From JAJUFS01 sp964599565 (lineage in GTDB: Bacteria; Pseudomonadota; Gammaproteobacteria; Natronospirales; JAJUFS01), in assembly GCA_964599565.1 (NCBI GenBank), contig CAZRFE010000051.1:1-16645 (forward strand): 16,645 nucleotides of DNA, read 5' to 3'. Positions 1 to 5,648 of this stretch are shown here, piece after piece (the stretch's first letter is position 1; each line of letters begins with the position of its first letter). The notes under the pieces were generated by a model. That model was not told where the DNA came from. It saw only the letters and a program-made list of their open reading frames with translations, and did no database searches. The translations under genes were made by a program, and so were the position numbers.

Positions 1-582
1 GAACATCGCGACGCACTGGTGTCGCTTGAAGGTTTCGGCGAGAAATCGGTGGACAAGCTGCTCGCGGCGATCGAGAAGAGCAAGGCGGCAACCTTGCCGC
101 GTTTTCTGTATGCGCTCGGCATACGGGATGTTGGTGAAGCAACTGCGCAGGCGCTGGCACGTCATTTCGGCAGTCTTGAGCGCCTGCAGACAGCGGACGA
201 ACCGACGTTGCAGGAAGTCCCGGACATCGGGCCGAAGGTTGCGCATCGCGTGCATGACTTCTTCGGTGAAGAACACAACCGCGAGGTGATCGCGGACCTT
301 CGCAAGGTCGGCGTGCGCTGGGAAGAATTCACAGGTTCGCATGGCGGGCCGAAACCGCTGGACGGAAAGACGTTTGTTCTCACCGGCAGCCTTGAGAGCA
401 TGACGCGGGACGACGCAAAGGATCGCATCACGGCGCTGGGCGGAAAGGTGACCGGCAGCGTATCGAAGAAGACGGACTACGTTGTCGTCGGTGCGGAAGC
501 GGGGTCGAAACTCGCGAAGGCGGAAGCGCTCGGTGTGAAAACGCTCGATGAAAAGGCATTCCTGGCGTTGCTCGACGCCTGA
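1..582 (+). CDS. ligA: NAD-dependent DNA ligase LigA, C-terminal part (5' end outside window)
   Basis: The reading frame is open from base 1, so this is the 3' part of a longer gene; about 193 codons are present against roughly 670 residues in a full LigA. The visible protein begins inside the helix-hairpin-helix domain (SLEGFGEKSVDKLL, then LGIRDVGEATAQALA and VPDIGPKVA, the glycine-rich HhH turns that contact DNA). It ends with a BRCT domain at about nt 352-576 (DGKTFVLTGSLESMTRDDAK, then a GG turn and KTDYVVVG). The adenylation and OB domains lie outside the window. LigA seals nicks in duplex DNA using NAD+ during replication and repair. The GTG at nt 19 is an internal Val codon, not a start. 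The gene ends in TGA at 580-582. The hairpin downstream has its T tract only on the other strand, so it is not a typical terminator for ligA. Confidence 0.97.
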   Translation, partial: EHRDALVSLEGFGEKSVDKLLAAIEKSKAATLPRFLYALGIRDVGEATAQALARHFGSLERLQTADEPTLQEVPDIGPKVAHRVHDFFGEEHNREVIADLRKVGVRWEEFTGSHGGPKPLDGKTFVLTGSLESMTRDDAKDRITALGGKVTGSVSKKTDYVVVGAEAGSKLAKAEALGVKTLDEKAFLALLDA

Positions 583-617
583 AGCGGTCCGCAGATACTT
601 CCAGACCTGACACTGCA

Positions 618-650
618 ATAAAAATCGGCCGGTTCAATTGAACCGGCCGA
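618..650 (-). terminator. Rho-independent terminator for the minus-strand yciB-yciI-bolA-PPIase operon
   Basis: Bases 625-650 are a perfect 26-nt palindrome: arm TCGGCCGGTTCAA followed by its exact reverse complement. As RNA it gives a GC-rich stem of about 10 bp closed by a short AU-rich loop. On the minus strand the stem is followed by UUUUUAUUG (plus-strand caataaaaa, 616-624), the usual intrinsic-terminator tail. On the plus strand it is followed by ATCACCTCAA with no T tract. It is therefore read as the terminator of the convergent PPIase gene, leaving a 3' UTR of about 155 nt. Confidence 0.8.
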
Positions 651-805
651 ATCACCTCAACGACCAAAGGAGCACTGTAGTGTGAGGCTAAGGAGGCGTC
701 TCGCGGGACGATGCCAGGGGCAGTTGCGAGGGTGCTGCGTTACCGCCCGCGATCAACCTCGCGCTCAAAACTACCTGCATGCCCCGGCTGCGACCGTGAA
801 GCTGT
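618..805 (-). ncRNA. Structured 3' UTR, candidate 3'-UTR-derived small RNA
   Basis: This is most of the 223-nt gap between ligA and the PPIase gene; I see no convincing gene in it. Read on the minus strand it has three parts. First, a long-range stem pairs 780-788 (tgccccggc) with 713-722 (gccaggggca), 9 bp with one bulged A; inside it GCGAGG (726-731) can pair with CCTCGC (757-762). Second, a less structured stretch carries two anti-Shine-Dalgarno-like motifs, CCTCCTTA (689-696) and GCTCCTTT (666-673). Third comes the intrinsic terminator. A structured body, a C/U-rich exposed segment and a U-tailed terminator is the layout of known 3'-UTR-derived sRNAs. I do not recognise it as 6S, 4.5S, tmRNA or RNase P RNA. 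Expression is not shown by the sequence. Confidence 0.35.
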
Positions 806-810
806 TCACG
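795..810 (-). repeat. Short inverted repeat across the PPIase stop codon
   Basis: Plus-strand CGTGAA-GCTG-TTCACG: a 6-bp perfect stem with a 4-nt loop that contains the PPIase TGA (806-808). It has no T tract on either strand, so it is not a terminator by itself. It could be the first hairpin of the structured 3' UTR. Confidence 0.5.
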
Positions 811-1720
811 CTTCAGGTTCGCCTTCATCCTCGGTCGCCGCTTCCGGCGACTGCGTCGCATCTTGCGCGGATTCCCCTGTTTCCGCAGCGCCGTCGGTAT
901 CGCTGCCCGGCTGCGAAATTTCGGCCTTGCCGCGCAGTTCGTTGATGTAATCCTGGATGCGCTGGTTCGTCAGGAAGCGTTCGATCTGCGGTGCGACCTG
1001 GTCGAACGACGGCGGCGGAACGTCGCGTGAATCTTCCACGCTGATGACGTGCCACCCGAACTGCGTCTGCACCGGTTCCTTGCTGCGCTCGCCCGGCTGC
1101 ATCGACGTCACCGCAGCCGCGAACGGCGGCACCATCTGCGCGGGAGAGAACCAGCCGAGATCGCCGCCGCTCTGGTCGGCGCCAGGTTCGATGGAATTCT
1201 GCTTCGCGAGTTCCGTGAAGTCCGCGCCGCCGTCGAGTCTTGCAATGAGGTCGCGTGCGGTTTCCTCGCTTTCGACGAGAATGTGACGCGCCTTGTATTC
1301 CTTGCCGCCGAGCTCACCCTGGCGCTTTTCATATTCCGCGCGCACGGTTTCCTCGTTCACCGGGTTCTTCTCGAGATACTGGGTCATCGCGGCGTCCGCC
1401 ATCGCGGTTTCGCGCTGGAAGGCAATCTGCTCCTTGAGCGGTGACTTCTCGTGCAGCTTGTCGGTGCGCGCAGCCTGCGCCAGCAACTGGATGTTGATCA
1501 GTTCGTTCAGCAACTGCTCGCGGATCTGCGGCTCAAGTGCGGCGGGATCGGCGCCTGTGCGCCGTTCGGCGTAGTCGTTGAGCTGCTGCTCTGTGATGGC
1601 TTCGCCGTTCACGGTTGCAACGCTTTCGCCGGCAACCGGCGCTTGCGTGCCGTTCCCGGCATCTTCGCAGCCGGCGGCAAGTAGCAGCACGGGGAAAAGG
1701 CAGAGTAAGAATTTACGCAT
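806..1720 (-). CDS. Parvulin-type peptidylprolyl isomerase lipoprotein (PpiC/PrsA/SurA-like)
   Basis: A 304-residue protein. The N terminus (MRKFLLCLFPVLLLAAGC) is a lipoprotein signal with lipobox LAAGC; Cys18 would be lipidated and is followed by Glu-Asp. Residues about 33-135 form a SurA_N-like helical chaperone segment. Residues about 141-230 are a PpiC rotamase domain (KARHILV, GGADFTELAKQNS, GGDLGWF, FGWHVI). The protein should act in the periplasm as a membrane-tethered foldase that isomerises Xaa-Pro bonds. The last 35 residues are a low-complexity tail rich in Asp, Glu, Ala and Ser with no known domain. The start is supported by an AGGAG Shine-Dalgarno (plus 1727-1731) 6 nt before the ATG. 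It lies 42 nt downstream of bolA and is the last gene of that operon, followed by an intrinsic terminator. Family assignment is firm; I do not assign a specific name because PpiC, PrsA and SurA share this fold. Confidence 0.9.
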   Translation of the reverse strand: MRKFLLCLFPVLLLAAGCEDAGNGTQAPVAGESVATVNGEAITEQQLNDYAERRTGADPAALEPQIREQLLNELINIQLLAQAARTDKLHEKSPLKEQIAFQRETAMADAAMTQYLEKNPVNEETVRAEYEKRQGELGGKEYKARHILVESEETARDLIARLDGGADFTELAKQNSIEPGADQSGGDLGWFSPAQMVPPFAAAVTSMQPGERSKEPVQTQFGWHVISVEDSRDVPPPSFDQVAPQIERFLTNQRIQDYINELRGKAEISQPGSDTDGAAETGESAQDATQSPEAATEDEGEPEA

Positions 1721-1762
1721 GTCGATCTCCTGGATTGAAACGAATTCGGTGGTGTTATTTCG

Positions 1763-2035
1763 TCAAAGCTGCCCGGGCGTGTAGGCGCGAATGCTGAGTG
1801 CATGGATGTCGGCGAGCATCATGTCGCCAAGTGCTTCGTACACGATCCGATGACGCTCCAGCGGAGGCTTGTTCTCGAACGCGGCGCTCACGATGGTGCA
1901 GGAAAAATGTCCGCGACCGTCGCGCGCGCCGGCGTGCCCGACGTGCCGGTGCGACTCGTCCTGGATGTCGAGATACTCGGGTGCGAGTTCGCGTTCAAGA
2001 CGTTCGCGCATGCGCTCGACGCGGGTGGCGGTCAT
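1763..2035 (-). CDS. bolA: BolA family protein
   Basis: A 90-residue protein beginning MTATRVERMRERLE. It aligns along its length with BolA: conserved DESHRH (E. coli DESYRH), then HFSCTIVS, LERHRIVYEAL and IHALSIRAYTP. BolA proteins bind monothiol glutaredoxins through shared [2Fe-2S] clusters and also influence cell shape and transcription. The frame is open further upstream (to 2113), but the upstream part is antisense-like and overlaps yciI. The ATG at 2033-2035 gives the normal length and overlaps the yciI stop as ATGA (2032-2035), which suggests translational coupling; AAGGCG lies just upstream inside yciI. It is the third gene of the yciB-yciI-bolA-PPIase operon. The C-terminal tail after the conserved core is short compared with E. 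coli BolA. Confidence 0.92.
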   Translation of the reverse strand: MTATRVERMRERLERELAPEYLDIQDESHRHVGHAGARDGRGHFSCTIVSAAFENKPPLERHRIVYEALGDMMLADIHALSIRAYTPGQL

Positions 2036-2331
2036 GGCAACGCCTTGATGAAGGGTTTCACGCTCACGTTCGCATACACGCCGGCCGCGACATAGGGATC
2101 GGCATTGGCCCATGCCCCGGCATCTTCGAGCGAATCGAATTCCGCGACGATGAGGCTGCCGGTGAATCCCGCCGCGCCGGCGTCGGCGGAATCGATGGCG
2201 GGATTCGGTCCTGCGAGAACAAGGCGTCCGTCGCGCAGCAGCGCTTCGAGACGGGCGAGATGTGCGGGACGCGCCTCGCGCCGGCGCGCAAGACTGTCAG
2301 GGACGTCGGTGCCGATGATGGCGTACAGCAT
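2032..2331 (-). CDS. yciI: YciI family protein
   Basis: A 99-residue protein, the normal length for YciI, with close similarity to E. coli YciI throughout: MLYAIIGTD, RPAHLARLEALLRDGRL, AGPNPAID, GAAGFTGS, AEFDSLEDA and ADPYVAAGVYANVSVKPF. YciI has a ferredoxin-like dimeric alpha/beta-barrel fold with a His-Asp pair proposed as a catalytic or binding site; RPAHL and AEFDS carry those positions. Its physiological substrate is unknown. The ATG (2329-2331) directly follows the yciB stop (TGA 2332-2334) with no spacer, and its own stop overlaps the bolA start. It is therefore tightly coupled in the operon. The neighbour yciB is also linked to yciI in enterobacteria. Confidence 0.95.
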   Translation of the reverse strand: MLYAIIGTDVPDSLARRREARPAHLARLEALLRDGRLVLAGPNPAIDSADAGAAGFTGSLIVAEFDSLEDAGAWANADPYVAAGVYANVSVKPFIKALP

Positions 2332-2889
2332 TCAGCGTTCTCCGTGCGTATCGATGTCATCGGCACTGACGTGGCGCGACAGGTAAACCGCCTGGACGAC
2401 GACGAAGAGAAGCGTCGCGCCGATCACGCCGTAGAACTTGAAGTCCACCCAGGTATCCGTATCGAAATGACGCATGACGTACAGGTTGGCGCCGCCCAGC
2501 AGTACGAAGAACGCAATCCACATTGCGTTCAGTCGCTGCCACACGAACGCGGGCAGGTCGATCTCGCTCGCGAGCAGCCGCTCGATGACGGTCCTGCGCG
2601 GAGGAATCCACGCGGATGCAAGAAAGCCGATGGCGAACAGCCAGTACAGCACCGTCACCTTCCACTTGATCCATTCTTCATCGCCGATCAGCAGCGTGAG
2701 CCCGCCGAACACGAATACGAGCACCGCGGTGGCGAGATGCATCGGCTTGACGGTGCGCGTGCGCAGCCATTGCACGGCGACCTGCACGCCCGTGGCGACG
2801 ATGATCACACCGGTCGCAAAGAAGATTCCCTTCCACTGGTAGGCGAGGAAGAACAGCAGGATCGGGAAGAAATCGAACAGGAAGGCCAT
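2332..2889 (-). CDS. yciB: Inner-membrane septation protein YciB (IspZ family)
   Basis: A 185-residue very hydrophobic protein with about five membrane helices. It matches E. coli YciB: start MAFLFDFFPILLFFLAYQ (E. coli LDFLPLVVFFAFY), then FVFGGLTLL, the block EWIKWKVTVLYWLFA, then LPAFVWQRLNAMWIAFFVLLG and WVDFKFYG. YciB is an inner-membrane protein linked to cell-envelope synthesis and septation, reported to contact divisome and elongasome proteins. The frame is open to an ATG at 2913, but homologues start at the Met that gives MAFLFDF, so I chose 2889. The Shine-Dalgarno there is weak. It is the first gene of the minus-strand operon and has a plausible promoter in the divergent gap with yciO. 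A PHP-domain gene often found between yciB and yciO in gammaproteobacteria is absent. Confidence 0.93.
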   Translation of the reverse strand: MAFLFDFFPILLFFLAYQWKGIFFATGVIIVATGVQVAVQWLRTRTVKPMHLATAVLVFVFGGLTLLIGDEEWIKWKVTVLYWLFAIGFLASAWIPPRRTVIERLLASEIDLPAFVWQRLNAMWIAFFVLLGGANLYVMRHFDTDTWVDFKFYGVIGATLLFVVVQAVYLSRHVSADDIDTHGER

Positions 2890-2921
2890 GCATGTCCGCT
2901 GCGTGAACGTCAAGACGCGGT

Positions 2922-2950
2922 ATCATACACAAGCGCGAAAACCCGGCCAA
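2922..2950 (-). promoter_or_regulatory. Candidate sigma70 promoter for yciB operon
   Basis: On the minus strand TTGGCC (plus 2945-2950) and TATGAT (plus 2922-2927) are separated by exactly 17 nt. The -10 box matches the consensus at 5 of 6 positions, the -35 at 4 of 6. The predicted +1 near 2915 gives a leader of about 26 nt before the yciB ATG. The element lies in the 111-nt divergent gap between yciB and yciO, where no other feature is evident. Confidence 0.5.
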
Positions 2951-3000
2951 ACAGTGCATTCCGCACCGAGCCGTTCCTTGAAGTCTCTTATGTCACGCCG

Positions 3001-3627
3001 ATGAGCCAGTATTTTTCGATCCATCCCGTCTCGCCCCAGCCGCGGCTCGTGAAACGCGCGGTCGACATCCTGCGTGCCGGCGGCGTGATCGTTTATCCCA
3101 CCGATTCCTGCTACGCGCTCGGCTGCCGCATCGGCGACAAGGACGCCGTCGATCGCATTGCGCGCATCCGCCGCACGGACAAGGAACACAATTTCACGCT
3201 CGTCTGCCGGGATCTTTCGGAGATATCGAGCTACGCACGCCTCGACAACTGGGCATTTCGCCTGCTGAAGGCGCACACGCCCGGTCCGTATACGTTCATC
3301 CTGCGTGCCACGAGCGAAGTGCCGAGACGGCTGCAGAACCCGAAGCGCAAGACCATCGGCATCCGCGTGCCGGATCATCCTGTCGCCCAGGCGCTGCTTG
3401 CGGAACTCGGCGAGCCCATCATGAGCTCGACGCTGATCCTGCCTGGCGATGACATGCCGATGACCGAACCCGAAGCGATACGCGACGCGCTGGAACACCA
3501 TGTCGACCTTGTCATCGAGGGCGGGCACTGCGGCATCGAGCCGACGACCGTGGTCGTGATCGAGGAGGGCCGCGTCAGCATTGCCCGCCAGGGGCGCGGC
3601 GACGCATCGGTGTTCGAAGCCGGCTGA
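3001..3627 (+). CDS. yciO: YciO family protein (Sua5/YrdC/TsaC-like threonylcarbamoyl-AMP synthase fold)
   Basis: A 208-residue protein (E. coli YciO is 206) that starts MSQYFSIHPVSPQPRLVKRA. It carries the YrdC-domain motifs: GGVIVYPTDSCYALGC near residue 30, the KEHNFTLVCRDLSEIS block, TPGPYTFILRAT, KRKTIGIRVPDHPVAQALL, and the C-terminal PTTVVVIEEGRVSIARQGRGD. YrdC/Sua5 enzymes make threonylcarbamoyl-AMP from Thr, bicarbonate and ATP for tRNA t6A37. YciO is a paralogue whose role in t6A is weaker or debated, so I keep the family name. The frame runs open far upstream of 3001, but that part is antisense to yciB, yciI and bolA; the ATG at 3001 gives the family length. The Shine-Dalgarno is weak. 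It is divergent from yciB and first in a plus-strand run also including rluB, as yciO and rluB are near each other in E. coli. Confidence 0.93.
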   Translation: MSQYFSIHPVSPQPRLVKRAVDILRAGGVIVYPTDSCYALGCRIGDKDAVDRIARIRRTDKEHNFTLVCRDLSEISSYARLDNWAFRLLKAHTPGPYTFILRATSEVPRRLQNPKRKTIGIRVPDHPVAQALLAELGEPIMSSTLILPGDDMPMTEPEAIRDALEHHVDLVIEGGHCGIEPTTVVVIEEGRVSIARQGRGDASVFEAG

Positions 3628-3643
3628 AAAAGCCCGCATACGC

Positions 3644-3679
3644 TTAGCCTGCACGCGGCCCCGCACGTATAATGCGCCG
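3644..3679 (+). promoter_or_regulatory. Promoter with perfect TATAAT giving a predicted leaderless mRNA for the M50 protease
   Basis: A perfect TATAAT lies at 3668-3673 and is followed by GCGCCG and then the ATG at 3680. With the usual spacing from -10 to +1, transcription would start at 3680, the A of the start codon. A -35 candidate TTAGCC (3644-3649) lies 18 nt upstream and matches poorly (3 of 6). No Shine-Dalgarno precedes the ATG, which fits a leaderless transcript. Confidence 0.55.
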
Positions 3680-4363
3680 ATGTTCGAGCTCAGCCTGCTG
3701 CAGAAAATCTCCATCTGGGCGATTCCGGTCCTGTTTGCAATCACCGTGCACGAGGTCGCGCACGGCTGGGTTGCGCGTCGCTTCGGCGATCGCACCGCGG
3801 AAATGATGGGCCGGCTCACGCTGAACCCGGTGAAGCACATCGATCCCGTGGGCACCGTCATCGTGCCGCTGGCCCTGCTGGCAATGGGCACCGGCTTTGT
3901 CTTCGGCTGGGCGAAACCGGTTCCCGTGGCGCAGCAGAACCTGCGCAACCCGCGCCGCGACATGGCGATCGTCGCCGCTGCCGGTCCGCTGACCAACCTG
4001 GCCCAGGCGGGAATCTGGGCGGTGATCGCAAAAATTGCGCTCATCGCGAATCTTGCCTATGTTTCCGAGCCGGTCGCGCTCATGGGCGCCGCCGGGATAC
4101 TCATAAATATCGTGCTGGCGGTGCTGAACCTGCTGCCGGTGCCGCCGCTGGACGGCGGCCGCGTGGTGAGCAGCCTTCTGCCGCCGCACCTGTCGGACCG
4201 TTTCGACCGGCTGGAGCCATACGGACTGCTCATCCTGCTCGCGCTGCTGGCGACCGGCGTGCTGGGACGCGTCATGGGGCCGGTGGTCAATGTCATCGGG
4301 GGAGTTCTCTTCGCCTTCATCGGTCCGCAGGCCAGCTACCTGTTGCGCATTCTTTTCGGATAG
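3680..4363 (+). CDS. Site-2-type (M50) intramembrane zinc metalloprotease
   Basis: A 227-residue polytopic membrane protein. The zinc-binding HExxH motif is HEVAH at residues 24-28 in the first membrane helix. The third zinc ligand is expected at Asp158 in PPLDGGR (residues 156-161), near the NLLPVPPLDGGR signature of this family. The NPxxHxDPxGT motif (NPVKHIDPVGT) and GWAKPVPV are typical of the compact YwhC/Rip-like M50B subgroup that lacks PDZ domains, unlike RseP. The enzyme would cut substrates within or near the inner membrane; its substrate is unknown. The frame extends upstream to 3581, but that part overlaps yciO. The ATG at 3680 gives MFELSLLQKISIWAIPV, the usual family start. It is followed 14 nt later by trpS, so the two are probably co-transcribed. 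Confidence 0.92.
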   Translation: MFELSLLQKISIWAIPVLFAITVHEVAHGWVARRFGDRTAEMMGRLTLNPVKHIDPVGTVIVPLALLAMGTGFVFGWAKPVPVAQQNLRNPRRDMAIVAAAGPLTNLAQAGIWAVIAKIALIANLAYVSEPVALMGAAGILINIVLAVLNLLPVPPLDGGRVVSSLLPPHLSDRFDRLEPYGLLILLALLATGVLGRVMGPVVNVIGGVLFAFIGPQASYLLRILFG

Positions 4364-4377
4364 GACGACAAGCAGAA

Positions 4378-5598
4378 GTGAACAACAATCTCGCGGGGGG
4401 CCATCTTCGTGTCATGTCGGGCATGCGGCCAACGGGCGCGCTGCACCTTGGCCATTACCATGGCGTGCTGAAGAACTGGCTGAAGCTGCAGCACGAATAC
4501 CAGTGCTTCTTTTCGGTCGCGGACTGGCACGCGCTGACCACGCATTACGACGATACGGCCGACATCCAGAAGAACACCTGGGACATGGTCATCGACTGGC
4601 TCGCCGTGGGCATCAATCCGAGGCAGGCGACGCTGCTGATCCAGTCGCGCGTGCCCGAGATCGCGGAGCTGCACCTGCTCATGTCGATGGTCACACCGCT
4701 CGGCTGGCTGGAGCGCGTGCCGACGTACAAGGAACAGAAGGAAAAGCTCAAGGAGCGCGACCTGTCCACGTACGGCTTTCTCGGCTATCCCTTGCTGATG
4801 ACGGCCGACATCCTCGTCGTCAACGCGGATCTTGTGCCGGTTGGCGAAGACCAGATACCGCACCTCGAGATGTCGCGCGAGATCGCGCGGCGTTTCAACC
4901 ACGTGTTCGGCAGCGAGCCCGGATTCCAGGAAAAGGCGGAAGCCGCGATACGAAAGCTCGGCCCGAAGAACGGCAAGATGTACACCGAGCTGCGCCGCCT
5001 GTACACGGAGCAGGGCGATGAGTCCGCGCTCGAGAAGGCGCGCGCGACGCTCAACGACAACCAGAACATCACCAAGGGCGATCGCGAGCGGCTGCTCGGC
5101 TATCTCGCCGGCGCCGGCCGCACCATCCTGCACGAGCCGCAACCGCTGCTCACGGAGACGCCGAAGGTGACGGGCCTCGACGGGCAGAAGATGTCGAAGT
5201 CCTACGGCAATACCATTGCGCTGCGCGAGGCGCCGGAGTCGATCGAGAAGAAAATGCGCACCATGCCGACGGATCCGGCACGCGTTCGCCGCACCGACGT
5301 CGGCAATCCGGAAAAATGTCCTGTCTGGGATTTCCACAAGATGTACTCCGACGCCGACACGAAGCAGTGGGTGTGGGAAGGCTGCACGACAGCGGGCATC
5401 GGCTGCATCGACTGCAAGATGAGCGTCATCGGACGCGTGCAGGCGGAACTCGCGCCGATCCGCGAACGCGCAAAGGAATACGAGCAGAGCCCGGAAATCG
5501 TGCGATCGATCATGGCCGACGGCAGCGAGTCCGCGCGCGCCGTGGCGAAGGAAACCCTGGAAGAAGTCCGCCAGGCCATCGGCATCAACTATCGCTGA
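4378..5598 (+). CDS. trpS: Tryptophanyl-tRNA synthetase with a [4Fe-4S]-type cysteine motif
   Basis: A 406-residue class I synthetase that charges tRNA-Trp. The HIGH-type motif is HLGH (residues 23-26) in SGMRPTGALHLGHYHG, and the KMSKS motif is intact at 271-275 (GQKMSKSYGN). It is longer than E. coli TrpS (334). The extra length is mostly an insert at about residues 184-260 before KMSKS (from AAIRKLGPKNGKMYTEL to the PKVTGLDG junction), a form seen in several proteobacteria. Cys314, Cys336, Cys343 and Cys346 form C-x21-C-x6-C-x2-C, very close to the C-x22-C-x6-C-x2-C that binds a [4Fe-4S] cluster in Thermotoga maritima TrpRS. The start is GTG at 4378; the later ATG (codon 13) would cut residues just before the nucleotide-binding motif. 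It lies 14 nt after the M50 gene. Two tandem copies of a 10-mer span its stop. Confidence 0.96.
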   Translation: MNNNLAGGHLRVMSGMRPTGALHLGHYHGVLKNWLKLQHEYQCFFSVADWHALTTHYDDTADIQKNTWDMVIDWLAVGINPRQATLLIQSRVPEIAELHLLMSMVTPLGWLERVPTYKEQKEKLKERDLSTYGFLGYPLLMTADILVVNADLVPVGEDQIPHLEMSREIARRFNHVFGSEPGFQEKAEAAIRKLGPKNGKMYTELRRLYTEQGDESALEKARATLNDNQNITKGDRERLLGYLAGAGRTILHEPQPLLTETPKVTGLDGQKMSKSYGNTIALREAPESIEKKMRTMPTDPARVRRTDVGNPEKCPVWDFHKMYSDADTKQWVWEGCTTAGIGCIDCKMSVIGRVQAELAPIRERAKEYEQSPEIVRSIMADGSESARAVAKETLEEVRQAIGINYR

Positions 5599-5613
5599 CG
5601 CTGGCTGACGCTG
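5594..5613 (+). repeat. Two tandem copies of GCTGACGCTG across the trpS stop codon
   Basis: Bases 5594-5603 and 5604-5613 are identical 10-mers. The first copy contains the trpS TGA (5596-5598). This may be a small slippage duplication in the spacer before scpA; no function is evident. Confidence 0.8.
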
Positions 5614-5636
5614 GCCGAACCACTACCGCCGAACGG

Positions 5637-5648
5637 TATATATAAAGA
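5637..5648 (+). promoter_or_regulatory. -10-like TATATA box giving a possible leaderless start for scpA
   Basis: TATATA at 5637-5642 (part of TATATATAAA) is followed by six bases and then the scpA ATG at 5649, so a predicted +1 is the A of the ATG. I find no good -35 at 16-18 nt, and there is no Shine-Dalgarno. The same geometry occurs before the M50 gene at 3668. The AT-rich decamer stands out in a very GC-rich neighbourhood. Confidence 0.35.

Noticed and set aside
625..650. Palindrome as terminator of ligA on the plus strand
   Set aside because: The plus-strand transcript has no U tract after the stem; the T tract is on the minus strand, so the hairpin best serves the PPIase operon. A weak bidirectional role cannot be excluded.
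676..790. 6S, 4.5S (SRP), tmRNA or RNase P RNA in the ligA-PPIase gap
   Set aside because: None of the conserved core sequences I know for these RNAs is present on either strand, and no tRNA-like fold is visible.
1798..3000. Upstream extension of the yciO frame, giving a 609-residue protein
   Set aside because: The extension is antisense to bolA, yciI and yciB and is rich in Arg, Glu and His. The family start at 3001 gives the normal 208 residues.
2923..4044. Minus-strand 373-codon frame over yciO and the M50 gene
   Set aside because: Covers two well-supported plus-strand genes and shows no domain of its own.
4336..5337. Minus-strand 333-codon frame over trpS
   Set aside because: Antisense shadow of trpS with Arg/His-rich composition and no recognisable motif.
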